Positions 32,765 through 41,511 are shown, numbered from the stretch's first letter. The stretch is 64,000 nucleotides of DNA from JACKII01 sp041687435 (GCA_041687435.1 JAWLBX010000002.1:62001-126000), one strand, 5' to 3'. Translations and numbers: made by a program. The notes: generated from the sequence alone by a model not told the origin.

Positions 32765-33637
32765 TCACCCCGTCTCCATCGGCAAATCGCTCCGCGCCCA
32801 TTCCTGCAGGCTGGCGTCGTAGACCTGCACGTTGTCCTGGCCCAGCAGGTGCAGGATGAAGGCATCACCGGAGGCCGCAATGCCTCCGCCGCAATAGGTG
32901 ATGACCTGCGGCTTGGAGAGCGCACCCGCCGCCTCGAATTCCGCCCGCAGTTCATCCAGCGGGCGGAAGCGGTGGTTGGCCACCGGATCGGTCAGGCTGC
33001 GCGCCGCAACGCAAACGCTGCCGGGAATATGACCGGGGCGGCCGTAATGAGTACCGCCGCCGGCGTGCTGTTCTTCGGTCAAGGCGTTGATCGTCAGGAT
33101 GTCGTCCGCGCCCATGGCATTGCGGATCGTCGCCATGTCGCAAAACAGGCCGCGGTTTTCGCTCAATATCAGGGACTTGGCCGCCACCGGCTTGGCAGGC
33201 CCCTGCTCCAGAGCGCGGCCTTCGGCCTTCCAGGCGTGCAACCCGCCATCCAGCAGGGCGGCGTTGTCGAAACCGTAATGGCGCAGCATCCACCACAACC
33301 GGGCTGCCCAATGCGCGACGTCGGCATAAAGCACCAAATGCGTGTCGTTACCGACGCCCAGCCGGCCCATGGCCGCGGCAAACGCATCGGCGCCCGGCAG
33401 TGTGAAGCGCAGTGGGCTGGAGGTGTCGCTCAACTCCTGAATCAGGTCGGCAAAACCGGCGCCCGGAATGTGCGCCTGCTCGAACGCTGCCAGCCCGCTT
33501 TCCGCCCGCATGTCGCCACCCGGCAGCGGGTGCAGGGTCACGGTGCAGTCGAGCACGCGGACACTCGGCTCGTTCAGGTTGGCCGCCAGCCATTCGGCGG
33601 AAACGAGGGGGCCGAAGCCGGTTAGAGTTGAGGGCAT
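32765..33637 (-). CDS. Two-domain sulfurtransferase (rhodanese/3-mercaptopyruvate type)
   Basis: 290 aa with two rhodanese domains (about residues 10-140 inactive, 160-285 catalytic). Active-site Cys249 lies in ITYCGGGIAASG. The loop C-G-G-G-I-A resembles mercaptopyruvate sulfurtransferases more than the basic CRKGVT of thiosulfate rhodaneses. The inter-domain block HIPGAGFADL and GRPGHIPGSVCV are conserved. GGAGG precedes the ATG. It is convergent with phoH and monocistronic. Confidence 0.92.
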   Translation of the reverse strand: MPSTLTGFGPLVSAEWLAANLNEPSVRVLDCTVTLHPLPGGDMRAESGLAAFEQAHIPGAGFADLIQELSDTSSPLRFTLPGADAFAAAMGRLGVGNDTHLVLYADVAHWAARLWWMLRHYGFDNAALLDGGLHAWKAEGRALEQGPAKPVAAKSLILSENRGLFCDMATIRNAMGADDILTINALTEEQHAGGGTHYGRPGHIPGSVCVAARSLTDPVANHRFRPLDELRAEFEAAGALSKPQVITYCGGGIAASGDAFILHLLGQDNVQVYDASLQEWARSDLPMETG

Positions 33638-33764
33638 GAGGTGCCTCCGTTCGGGATTGTGAGTTCAAAGCTTGGAGATCATGCTAGCGGCTCCGCTCGC
33701 AATGAACCACCACCGTGCACCGGTGAGCCAGGGTGCGCATCAGAAAGCGTGCGCGCGTGCCCAC

Positions 33765-33798
33765 AAAGAAAAATGACGCGGCTGCCAAGCCGCGTCAT
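33765..33798 (-). terminator. Intrinsic terminator of the 33829-34200 gene
   Basis: A perfect 10-bp stem (33773-33782 with 33789-33798) has a 6-base loop. On the minus strand it is followed by TTTTTCTTT. It lies about 30 bases after the stop. Confidence 0.85.
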
Positions 33799-33828
33799 CA
33801 CGTTATCGCCGGAACTTGTCCCAGCGCA

Positions 33829-34200
33829 TCAGGACTTGCTGGCAATGTTCATCAGTTCGTCCGCGCAGGCTTCGGCGACATTGTCGTTCGGCCCGTCTGC
33901 GCCAGGGAACGTTGCCCAGCCGTGTTCCTCAATATAGTCGCCCCTGCTCCAGGAGCTTTCATCTTCGAGAGCGGCAAGCTGGGTAGACTGCGCCGATGCG
34001 GACAGTTGCTTGAACTGCTCCACGCAGATCGGCGTCAACGCCGCGAGCACGGCCTTGTCCCCTGCGGACTCTGCCATTTCCTGGGCATTACTATTGGTTA
34101 CGACGTATCCGGTACCGAAACCGACAATCGCCAACGCAGCCGCGCCAACAATACCGCCGATAATACCGGGCTTAATCCATACTGGAGTTTCTATTTTCAT
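33829..34200 (-). CDS. Hypothetical membrane-anchored protein
   Basis: 123 aa. One N-terminal hydrophobic helix (about residues 12-35, rich in Gly/Ala) is followed by a soluble region. Two or three acidic clusters and two Cys (PICVEQF, AEACADEL) could form a disulfide. The layout suggests an inner-membrane anchor with a periplasmic domain. Similar small proteins occur in other Alphaproteobacteria without a known role. AGGGA precedes the ATG, and the gene has its own terminator and an AT-rich upstream region, so it is probably a real expressed gene. Confidence 0.75.
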   Translation of the reverse strand: MKIETPVWIKPGIIGGIVGAAALAIVGFGTGYVVTNSNAQEMAESAGDKAVLAALTPICVEQFKQLSASAQSTQLAALEDESSWSRGDYIEEHGWATFPGADGPNDNVAEACADELMNIASKS

Positions 34201-34625
34201 TACATTTCCCTGTTTTGTTTATAAATTTTATAACCAGTATTATTTCTTATAATGAATGTCAATCATAATTATTAATCATTCATTAGACATTTAATAAATC
34301 GTGCCGCAAGAATTTCCTCTTCATTTCCACATTGTCCACACCAATGAAAGCGTGGCATTGCTATGCCAAACGGTGCCGTGTACGCCCGCCAAGGCGTTAG
34401 CCATCAGTTCGGCAGACCGATTCCAGGACCACAAATTCCAAGGCAGCACCATGAACACTGACAAACAAAAGCCCTTCCACCCGGCCCAGGACGCAACGGC
34501 CGCACTGTCTTGCCAATCGGTTCAGAGCTGGCAATGATGCAGCCTGCAAAATGGAAGGCCCGTCGAGCCGATGGTTCAAGGCAAAACAACGATTTCATCC
34601 GAACACCCCGCGAGTGTCAGCCGAT
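34201..34625. promoter_or_regulatory. AT-rich divergent intergenic region with dyad symmetry
   Basis: The first ~100 bases (34205-34300) are strikingly AT-rich against a GC-rich background. AATGAATG (34251-34258) and CATTCATT (34277-34284) form an inverted repeat centred near the palindrome ATAATTAT (34265-34272). Minus-strand TTGACA (34262-34257) and TATAAA (34232-34227) are present but 24 bases apart, too far for a standard pair. The rest (34301-34625) shows no credible gene. Confidence 0.5.
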
Positions 34626-35612
34626 ATGAAAATTCATGCCTGTCCCGCTTGCGGCGCCCCGTTGACCTTCACCAATCTGACATGCGGGTGCGGAACCGAG
34701 GTTTATTTCGACATCGTTGGCGACCGGTTCGTGAGCGCCGCCACCGGATGCAGCAATCGATCGGTGATCGCCTGCAATTGGTTGGCGTCGGGTGCCGCCG
34801 GATACTGTCATTCCTGCACGATGACGGAGGTCATCCCCGACAAGTTTCATAACGAGAACCTGTCCCTGTGGGCAGCCTCCGAGGAGGCCAAGCGCTGGGT
34901 TCTGGCGACCCTCGGCCGGTGGGGATGGTTCACGCCCGGCGATCCGGGGCAAAAGCCCGTGTTCCATCTGCTGTCAGAGGACACGCGGGCCGGCGAAGCC
35001 GAGGTCATTATGGGTCATCAGAAAGGGTTGGTTACGATCAATGTGACGGAGGCGGACCCGGGCGAGCAAGTTGCCCGCCGCCTCGAATTGGGTGAGCAAT
35101 ACCGGACCATGATCGGTCATTACCGGCACGAGCTTGCCCATTTCCTGTTCGAACGCTTGAAGGAACAGCCAGGCTTTCATGCAGAATTCCGCATGATCTT
35201 TGGTGACGAGTCCGCCGACTACGGCGAAGCCTTGCAGCGTTACTATGGACAAGGACCGTCGGAAAACTGGCGTGAATGGTTTATAACACCCTATGCATCC
35301 AGCCATTCTCATGAAGACTGGGCGGAGACCACGGCCCATCTGTTGCACCTGACCGACATCACCGACAGTTTTGCCGCCGCCAGCCTTGTCTCACCGTCCT
35401 TGCCAATCGCACTGTACGACGCCTACGCGGAACAAGACGCGCAAAAGCTGATCAGCATCGGTGCCGAACTTGGGCTTGCGCTCAACCATGTGAACCGGTC
35501 CATGGGAATCGGCGATATTTACCCTTTCGTCTTGACGCCGGCTGTCCGGGAGAAGTTGATGATGGTGCACAGGTGGCTCAGCGCGTCGCCTCAAATGACG
35601 CCTGGCGGTTGA
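34626..35612 (+). CDS. Zinc-ribbon / putative zinc-binding metallopeptidase
   Basis: 328 aa. The N-terminal zinc-ribbon region has paired cysteines (C6-x2-C9, C20-x-C22, then C42, C50, C61-x2-C64). The C-terminal peptidase region carries HELAH (168-172), the HExxH zinc site, in IGHYRHELAHFLFERL. EDWAETTAHLLH holds candidate third ligands. This matches the putative zinc-binding metallopeptidase family that couples a zinc ribbon to a gluzincin-like domain. The ATG at 34626 is the first giving the ribbon. The usual genomic partners (alpha-E, transglutaminase, ATP-grasp) are absent. Confidence 0.88.
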   Translation: MKIHACPACGAPLTFTNLTCGCGTEVYFDIVGDRFVSAATGCSNRSVIACNWLASGAAGYCHSCTMTEVIPDKFHNENLSLWAASEEAKRWVLATLGRWGWFTPGDPGQKPVFHLLSEDTRAGEAEVIMGHQKGLVTINVTEADPGEQVARRLELGEQYRTMIGHYRHELAHFLFERLKEQPGFHAEFRMIFGDESADYGEALQRYYGQGPSENWREWFITPYASSHSHEDWAETTAHLLHLTDITDSFAAASLVSPSLPIALYDAYAEQDAQKLISIGAELGLALNHVNRSMGIGDIYPFVLTPAVREKLMMVHRWLSASPQMTPGG

Positions 35613-35659
35613 GCTTTCGATCATCAACGCATTGAAGTTCCGGAAACAACGGCAGATCT

Positions 35660-36988
35660 ATGCCCAAAACCGCGCAAAAGCCCTTTCACTTGGCCCAATT
35701 TCTGGTGCATGGGCCGACCTATCATTCCATTGCCATGTGGCGGCATCCGCTGACAGACCATGCGCGCTTCGACTGGCGGCGGCCGGAACTGTATCAGCAC
35801 ATCGCACGGGTGTGCGAGCGGGGCGGATTCGACATGGTGTTCTTCGCCGACCTCAACTACATCTCGGATACCTACGCCGGCTCCATGGCTCCGGCGCTGC
35901 GCAACGCCACCCAGGCACCGGAGCATGACCCCCTGCCGCTGCTGTCCTATATGGCGGCAGCCACGAGCAGGATCGGCGTCGCGGCGACGTTCTCGACCAG
36001 CCACTCGCACCCGTTCTACGTCGCCCGCCTGTTCGCAACGCTGGACCATCTGACCGGCGGGCGGGCGGGCTGGAATGTGGTCACATCAATCAACCATAAT
36101 CTCGACAACAATTACGGGACGGAGCGCCAGCCCGCCGACCAACGCTATGACCGCGCGCACGAATTCATCCAGGCCTGCCGCGCACTGTGGCAGTCGTGGG
36201 AGGAGGGCGCCGTGGTGATGGATACCGCCAACGCCGTGTTCGCAGACCCTGACAAGGTGCATCGTGTCGATTTCGAGGGCGAGTTTTTCAAGACTCGCGG
36301 CCCGCTGAACGTCACCCGCTCGCCGCAGATTGGCCCCGCCATCCTGCAGGCCGGCACTTCGCCCAAGGGCCGGGATTTCGCTGCCAGACACTCCGACGGC
36401 ATTTTCGCGATCCAGCCGCGGGCGGAGGATGCAGGCGAATATCTGCGCAGCATCAAGGACCGCATGCACGAATTCGGCCGCGACCCGAATGCCTGCAAGA
36501 TCCTGTTCGGCGCACAGCCGATCATCGGCCGCGACGAGGCCGATGCGCGGGCAAAGCAGCAGCAGCACAACGACCTGGTGCCGCTGGAAGGCGGCAAGGC
36601 CATCCTTTCCGCCCATCTGGATTTCGACCTGTCGCAATTTCCCGACGACGCCATCATGCTGGAACGCCCAGAGCCCGAACTGGAACGCCACCGCACCCGC
36701 TACCGCGACAAAGACGGCCGCCCGATGACCCTGGCGGAGGTCGCCAAGCGCCACGGCCAGAGCGTCGGCCTGCCCCAGATCGTCGGCACGGCCAAAAGCG
36801 TCGCCGACCAAATGGCGGACTTCATGGCAGAGGCTGGCGGCGACGGCTTCATGCTCACCCCGATCCATTCCCCCGGCGCGATCGAGGAGTTCGTCGACGA
36901 GGTCGTGCCGATCCTCCGGGCGCGCGGTCTGGTGCGGACGGAATACACCGGCCGGACGCTCAGGGATCATCTGACCCAGTTCGATTGA
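35660..36988 (+). CDS. LLM class flavin monooxygenase, NtaA/SnaA/DszA type
   Basis: 442 aa TIM-barrel flavin-dependent monooxygenase. The length and the blocks GGRAGWNVVTSIN, ERYDRAHEF-like QRYDRAHEFIQACRALW, DFEGEFFKTRGPLN and LQAGTSPKGRDFAARHSDGIF place it in the NtaA/DszA subfamily, which uses FMNH2 from a separate reductase. These enzymes attack xenobiotics and sulfur or nitrogen heteroatoms. The acyl-CoA ligase gene starts 99 bases downstream on the same strand. Substrate unknown. Confidence 0.9.
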   Translation: MPKTAQKPFHLAQFLVHGPTYHSIAMWRHPLTDHARFDWRRPELYQHIARVCERGGFDMVFFADLNYISDTYAGSMAPALRNATQAPEHDPLPLLSYMAAATSRIGVAATFSTSHSHPFYVARLFATLDHLTGGRAGWNVVTSINHNLDNNYGTERQPADQRYDRAHEFIQACRALWQSWEEGAVVMDTANAVFADPDKVHRVDFEGEFFKTRGPLNVTRSPQIGPAILQAGTSPKGRDFAARHSDGIFAIQPRAEDAGEYLRSIKDRMHEFGRDPNACKILFGAQPIIGRDEADARAKQQQHNDLVPLEGGKAILSAHLDFDLSQFPDDAIMLERPEPELERHRTRYRDKDGRPMTLAEVAKRHGQSVGLPQIVGTAKSVADQMADFMAEAGGDGFMLTPIHSPGAIEEFVDEVVPILRARGLVRTEYTGRTLRDHLTQFD

Positions 36989-37087
36989 CCTCCACCGCCA
37001 GCACATCGCGCCGCTTGCCGCGCCCGGCGGAACCGCTAAAGTCCGCCGCAAGCAGAACACCCTCCCCTGGTTTAAGAGGTTCCAGCC

Positions 37088-38734
37088 ATGGCACAGCCGC
37101 TGAAGGGCGCCAATCCGTTCGAGACCGATCTGGACAAAACCCCCGCCAATTACGAGCCGCTGACACCGCTGGCGTTCCTGCAACGCACCGCCTGGGTGTT
37201 TCCGAACCATACCGCCGTCATTCATGGCAGCTTGCGCCGCACCTGGCGCGAGGTGCACGACCGCGCGCACCGTCTGGCGGGCGCGCTGTCGCGGCGGGGG
37301 CTTGGCCTGGGCGATACGGTGGCGGTCATGCTGTCGAACACGCCGGAAATGCTGGAATGCCATTTCGGCGTGCCGATGACCGGCGCGGTGCTGAACACGC
37401 TCAACACCCGGCTGGACGCCGCCATCATTGCCTTCACGCTGAACCACGGCGAGGCGAAGATGCTGATTTGCGATCGGGAGTTCGCCCCCACGGTGAAGCA
37501 GGCACTCGATCAGCTTGGCCGCGACATCACCGTGATCGACGTGGACGACCCAGAATACGATGGCCCGGGCGACCTGCTGGGCGAAAAGACCTATGAAGAC
37601 CTGCTGGCAGAAGGCGACCCCAATTTCCCCTACGCACCGCCCATCGACGAGTGGCAGGCGATCAGCCTGAACTATACCAGCGGCACCACCGGCAACCCGA
37701 AGGGCGTGGTCTACCACCACCGCGGCGCCTATCTGAACGCCGTCTCGAACGTGCTGTCCTGGTCGATGCCAATGCATCCGGTCTATCTGTGGACACTGCC
37801 GATGTTCCACTGCAACGGCTGGTGCTTTCCCTGGACCGTCACCATGCAGGCCGGCACCCATGTCTGTCTGCGCCAGGTGCGGGCAGATGCGATCTATAAA
37901 GCCATCGCCGACCACAAGGTCGACCATTTCTGCGGCGCGCCGATCGTGCTCAACATGGTTGTGAACGCGGAAGACAGCGTGAAACGCAGCTTCGACCACA
38001 CGGTCAAAATCATGACCGCCGCCGCGCCGCCGCCCCCCTCCACCCTGGAAAAGATGGAGAATGCCGGCTTCCGCATCACCCATGCCTATGGCCTGACCGA
38101 GACCTATGGCCCATCCGTCGTCTGCGCCTGGAACAGCGAGTGGGATGCGCTGTCGCCGGCCGATCAGGCGGCGATGAAGGCGCGCCAGGGCGTGCGCTAT
38201 GCGATGCTGGAAGGGCTGCAGGTGTTCGACCCCGAAACCATGGCCGAAGTCCCCGCCGATGGGGAAACGCTGGGCGAGGTGATGATGCGCGGCAACATCG
38301 TCATGAAAGGCTATCTCAAAAACCCGCAGGCGACGGATGAAGCCTTCGCCGGCGGCTGGTTCCATTCCGGCGACCTGGGGGTGATGCACGAGGACGGCTA
38401 TATCGCGCTGAAGGACCGGTCCAAGGACATCATCATTTCCGGCGGCGAGAACATTTCATCGGTGGAGGTGGAACAGACGCTCTACCGCCACGATGCCGTG
38501 GCCGAGGCTGCCGTCGTCGCCAAGCCGGACGAGAAATGGGGTGAGACCCCCTGCGCCTTCATCGAACTGCGCCCCGGCGTGGCAGAGCCGACGGCCGACG
38601 ACATCATCGCGTTCTGCCGCGATACCATGGCCCACTACAAATGCCCGCGCCATGTCGTGTTCGGGCCGTTGCCCAAAACCTCCACCGGCAAGGTTCAGAA
38701 ATTCGTGCTGCGCGAGCGGGCGAAGGATCTTTAA
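37088..38734 (+). CDS. AMP-forming acyl-CoA synthetase
   Basis: 548 aa ANL-superfamily ligase that adenylates a carboxylic acid and transfers it to CoA. The motifs are in order: YTSGTTGNPKGVVYHHRG (A3), YGLTETYGP (A5), HSGDLGVMHEDGYIALKDRSKD (A7-A8) and the catalytic Lys in TSTGKVQKFVLRE (A10). Length and the N-terminus (NYEPLTPLAFLQRTAWVFP) resemble medium-chain and methylmercaptopropionate (DmdB-like) ligases; which substrate is used is uncertain. It follows the LLM monooxygenase. Confidence 0.92.
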   Translation: MAQPLKGANPFETDLDKTPANYEPLTPLAFLQRTAWVFPNHTAVIHGSLRRTWREVHDRAHRLAGALSRRGLGLGDTVAVMLSNTPEMLECHFGVPMTGAVLNTLNTRLDAAIIAFTLNHGEAKMLICDREFAPTVKQALDQLGRDITVIDVDDPEYDGPGDLLGEKTYEDLLAEGDPNFPYAPPIDEWQAISLNYTSGTTGNPKGVVYHHRGAYLNAVSNVLSWSMPMHPVYLWTLPMFHCNGWCFPWTVTMQAGTHVCLRQVRADAIYKAIADHKVDHFCGAPIVLNMVVNAEDSVKRSFDHTVKIMTAAAPPPPSTLEKMENAGFRITHAYGLTETYGPSVVCAWNSEWDALSPADQAAMKARQGVRYAMLEGLQVFDPETMAEVPADGETLGEVMMRGNIVMKGYLKNPQATDEAFAGGWFHSGDLGVMHEDGYIALKDRSKDIIISGGENISSVEVEQTLYRHDAVAEAAVVAKPDEKWGETPCAFIELRPGVAEPTADDIIAFCRDTMAHYKCPRHVVFGPLPKTSTGKVQKFVLRERAKDL

Positions 38735-38742
38735 TCGGGCGG

Positions 38743-38786
38743 GTGTGATCCAGTTCACACTTGGGAAGGATGAAATCCTGGATAGT
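38743..38786 (+). promoter_or_regulatory. CRP-like site and class II promoter
   Basis: GTGTGA-TCCAGT-TCACAC (38743-38760) is a perfect palindrome containing TGTGA-N6-TCACA. It differs at two of 16 positions from the optimal E. coli CRP core. GATAGT (38781-38786) as -10 predicts a start near 38793, which puts the site centre at -41.5. That is the geometry of a class II CRP/FNR-dependent promoter. Confidence 0.55.
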
Positions 38787-38792
38787 GAGGCG

Positions 38793-38897
38793 TCGCCGGA
38801 TTGGGGCACGAAGTGTTGGGGGAATCCGGCGGCGCTCTTCTCCCTCCCTGTTGGGACTGGGGCGGGGCCTTCATGCAAGGCCCCGCCTCTTTTTTTT
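38793..38897 (+). ncRNA. Candidate small RNA downstream of the acyl-CoA ligase
   Basis: About 105 bases with no start codon or open frame. A stem of up to 13 bp (38790-38802 with 38823-38835, one G-T pair) encloses a G-rich loop. A CU-rich single-stranded stretch (CTTCTCCCTCCC, 38837-38848) follows, and then a strong terminator (38861-38897). A CRP-like promoter lies directly upstream. C/U-rich unpaired stretches are a feature of several alphaproteobacterial sRNAs that target ribosome-binding sites. It could instead be an unusual 3' UTR of the ligase mRNA. Confidence 0.5.
38861..38897 (+). terminator. Strong intrinsic terminator
   Basis: GGCGGGGCCTT (38861-38871) pairs perfectly with AAGGCCCCGCC (38877-38887) around a 5-base loop, followed by TCTTTTTTTT. 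It ends the candidate sRNA and any ligase read-through, 127 bases after the ligase stop. Confidence 0.9.
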
Positions 38898-38929
38898 ACA
38901 CAGAGAGCTGCCCGGCAGCGGTAAATGGC

Positions 38930-39517
38930 TCAGTCGCCGACGAAGGTCAGAGTCCAGCGGCCGCCGGTACGCTCGAATTTCAGCGGGGTTGCATTGCCGA
39001 CGGAGCCTTCCGGCAGTTCGGTGTCCAAACTGGCGGCAAGAACCCGCAGATTGCCGCCGTGGGCGACGATGGCCGGCACGCCACCCGCCGCGCAAATCTC
39101 TCGCACACCGCGGCGGGTGCGCTCGATGAAGGCTTCCATGCTCTCGCCGCCCGGCGGGTGATGGGCCCAGTCCAGGTCATGGTTGGGCCGGCCCATGCTG
39201 GTGCCGAAGCGGCGTTCGACAATGTCGAGACTGACGGACAAATGCGTGTGCGTCGCCCGCGACACGGCCTGGCCGGTCTGGAACGCCCGCATGAACACGC
39301 TGGCAACGGTGCGGTTCACCGGCTCGTTCCGCATGCGTTGCCCGGCGCGCCAAGCCTGGGCCATGCCGGCAGTATTCAGCGGTGCGGTCGGGAACTGGAC
39401 GATGCTACCCGCATTGCCTGCGGTCTCGCCATGGCGGACGAAGTAGAACAGGTCGACCGGCAATTCCAGCCGCTCCCGCCCGGCCACCTCCATCATGAGG
39501 TCGAGATTGATGGACAT
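38930..39517 (-). CDS. Histidine phosphatase family protein
   Basis: 195 aa phosphoglycerate-mutase-like phosphatase. The phosphohistidine motif is FVRHGETAGN (R28-H29-G-E31). The second catalytic His is in IVAHGGNLR, and the acidic block is PGGESMEAFIERT. Members dephosphorylate sugars, nucleotides or cofactors such as cobalamin precursors; no pathway is indicated here. AAGGA precedes the ATG. It is convergent with the ligase/sRNA unit. Confidence 0.9.
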   Translation of the reverse strand: MSINLDLMMEVAGRERLELPVDLFYFVRHGETAGNAGSIVQFPTAPLNTAGMAQAWRAGQRMRNEPVNRTVASVFMRAFQTGQAVSRATHTHLSVSLDIVERRFGTSMGRPNHDLDWAHHPPGGESMEAFIERTRRGVREICAAGGVPAIVAHGGNLRVLAASLDTELPEGSVGNATPLKFERTGGRWTLTFVGD

Positions 39518-39566
39518 CGATCAGTTTTCCTTGGTGATTTCGTCATTCCGTTGCGGATCTGCCACC

Positions 39567-40628
39567 CTAGCTTTGCCAGCGCAGCACGCGGGCGTCGACC
39601 GGGTTTTCGAAAGCGCGGCCTTCAGCCCTGGCCTGCTGCCATTCGCGTTTCAGGCGATAATACCATTTTGCCTGCACATCGGCATCGTTCACCAGCATCA
39701 GGTCCGGCTCATCCCGCAGCCCTTCCGCCTGCATTGCGACCATGCTGCGGTCTTGCCCCAGGAAGGTATTGGCGAAATAGGGCAGCATAGGCTTGACCAA
39801 GTTTAGCAGCGGCCAAGTCCAGTAGATGGCGTGATGCACCACAGTCTGCCGCTCGTCCACCGGCGTTAGGGTGGTCACACCAACGAAATGTTCCGCGCGT
39901 TTGCCCTGGCGTTCCATCTGCACATGCTCGATGCGCACGCCCGGAAGCCGGAATGCGATTTCCGTCGAAACCTCGCCGCGCAGAATTTTATAAGCTGCCG
40001 AGTTGGCCGACGGCTTATGCCGCACCATGGTGAAGCCCAGTTCCGACGGTGCGAACGCCTTTTGCTTTGCGTGGATCGACTTAGGCGCCCGCCACCACCA
40101 GGCACGATGCACGAACGCGCCATGTGCGGGGTCAATCAGGCCGATCACGGCATGGTCGATGCCGCAGGGGAACAGCATGCGCTCCACATGCCGGGGCTGT
40201 GCGTCCTGCGGCAGGGCTGGGAAGGCAGGCGGTTCCGCCGCATCGGCATTGTCGGCAGGCCGGGCATCTGGCCGGGCACCGAGATAGACCCAGATCAGTC
40301 CGTATTGCTCCCGCACTGGATAGGCGCGCACGCGAATGCGCTCCGTCTGGAACGCCTGCTCCGGCAGCAGGCTGGGGATCCGCGCGCAGTGGCCATCCGG
40401 CGCGAAGCGCCAGCCGTGATAGGGGCATTCGATGGTGCCATCCACCATCCGGCCTTTTGACAGCGGCACGCCGCGATGCGGACAGATATCGCGCAGCGCA
40501 AATGCCTTGTCCGTCGCCGCATCGCGTCCGAATACGATGGGCTGGTCCGCCAGCCGCTTATGCACCATGCGGCCGCGGGCCAGATCACGTGCGGGAAGGG
40601 CGACATACCAGAGATCGGTCAGTGCCAT
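39567..40628 (-). CDS. Rieske [2Fe-2S] aromatic ring-hydroxylating oxygenase, alpha-subunit type
   Basis: 353 aa. The Rieske cluster ligands are C49-P-H51 and C68-PY-H71 (CPHRG, CPYHGWRF). The C-terminal catalytic domain carries the mononuclear-iron region DHAVIGLIDPAHGAFVH. Architecture matches vanillate-demethylase/KshA-like monooxygenases, which need a separate reductase not found nearby. Its 7-base gap to ygfZ suggests one operon, with YgfZ supporting Fe-S assembly. Substrate unknown. Confidence 0.9.
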   Translation of the reverse strand: MALTDLWYVALPARDLARGRMVHKRLADQPIVFGRDAATDKAFALRDICPHRGVPLSKGRMVDGTIECPYHGWRFAPDGHCARIPSLLPEQAFQTERIRVRAYPVREQYGLIWVYLGARPDARPADNADAAEPPAFPALPQDAQPRHVERMLFPCGIDHAVIGLIDPAHGAFVHRAWWWRAPKSIHAKQKAFAPSELGFTMVRHKPSANSAAYKILRGEVSTEIAFRLPGVRIEHVQMERQGKRAEHFVGVTTLTPVDERQTVVHHAIYWTWPLLNLVKPMLPYFANTFLGQDRSMVAMQAEGLRDEPDLMLVNDADVQAKWYYRLKREWQQARAEGRAFENPVDARVLRWQS

Positions 40629-40635
40629 GCTCCGG

Positions 40636-41511
40636 TTATTCCGCCGCCGCTTCGGATGCGCCGCCGATCCGCCACCAGTCCGGGCGCGAGGGCGTCAACA
40701 CCGCCTCGCCGCAGATCAGCGGCACATCCTTGTCCAGCGCCTCCAGCTTCAGCATGGCGAGACCGATATCATCATAATGACTGCGCAGATCGCCAACATC
40801 GCGGCCATCCTGCAACACCTTGCCATCGTCAGCGGGCACACCGCCATTCAACGTTACCGGCGTCAGCCGACGGCGCAGCAGACCGCGGTATTTGGTGCGG
40901 GCCGTCACCTCTTGTCCGACATAACAGCCTTTTTGCCAGCCGATACCGTTCAGTTCGTCAAAGCCGCTTTCCAGCAGGAATGAACGCTCAACCTGCAAGT
41001 CCTCCGGCGCCGCCGGCACGCCCAAGGCCATGCGGTGCTTTTGATAGGCATTTACGGCGCCTTCGGTCAGGCCGGATGGCGCTGCCGCAGAATCCACCGG
41101 CACAAGCACGCGCACGCCCAACGCCGGCAGGCGCGGGTCGGCATAGGCCACCGCGCCCTGACCCCAGGCCTGGCCGGCCTGCTCCGCACCCTCGCCCCAG
41201 ATCAGGGCCACGCGCCAGACGCCGGACTCGTCCTCCAACGCAATTTTCGAGCGCAGGCGATAGCGTTTCAGGCGCTGCATGAGGTCCGCCCGCCGCTCGC
41301 CCTCGCATTCCAGCAAAAAGGCCTCTCCCTGCCGCAACACGAAGAAGTCGTGGAGAAACTTGCCCTGCGGGGTTAAAAGGGCGGCGTAGACAGCCATATC
41401 CGCCCTCGCATTGCCAATATCGTTGGAAACCAGGCCTTGCAGAAACGCCTCAGCCTCCGCGCCGCCGACGCGCAGCACGCCGCGGTCCTCTGCCCAGGTC
41501 CAATATGCCAT
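40636..41511 (-). CDS. ygfZ: YgfZ/GcvT folate-binding protein
   Basis: 291 aa tetrahydrofolate-dependent protein (IBA57 homologue) that helps assemble or repair certain 4Fe-4S enzymes. The signature KGCYVGQEVTARTKYRGLLRRRL near residues 206-228 contains the conserved Cys. The N-terminal FLQGLVSNDI and QGKFLHDFFV are typical of the fold. The start is ATG 41511 with CAGGAGGA just upstream. It is transcribed ahead of the Rieske oxygenase. Confidence 0.93.
   Translation of the reverse strand: MAYWTWAEDRGVLRVGGAEAEAFLQGLVSNDIGNARADMAVYAALLTPQGKFLHDFFVLRQGEAFLLECEGERRADLMQRLKRYRLRSKIALEDESGVWRVALIWGEGAEQAGQAWGQGAVAYADPRLPALGVRVLVPVDSAAAPSGLTEGAVNAYQKHRMALGVPAAPEDLQVERSFLLESGFDELNGIGWQKGCYVGQEVTARTKYRGLLRRRLTPVTLNGGVPADDGKVLQDGRDVGDLRSHYDDIGLAMLKLEALDKDVPLICGEAVLTPSRPDWWRIGGASEAAAE

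Noticed and set aside
34301..34537. Small plus-strand open frame upstream of the metallopeptidase
   Set aside because: No RBS, no recognisable domain, and its composition does not look coding.
36086..38389. Minus-strand open frame of 767 codons opposite the LLM enzyme and acyl-CoA ligase
   Set aside because: Low-complexity His/Arg/Gly translation with no family signature; antisense shadow.
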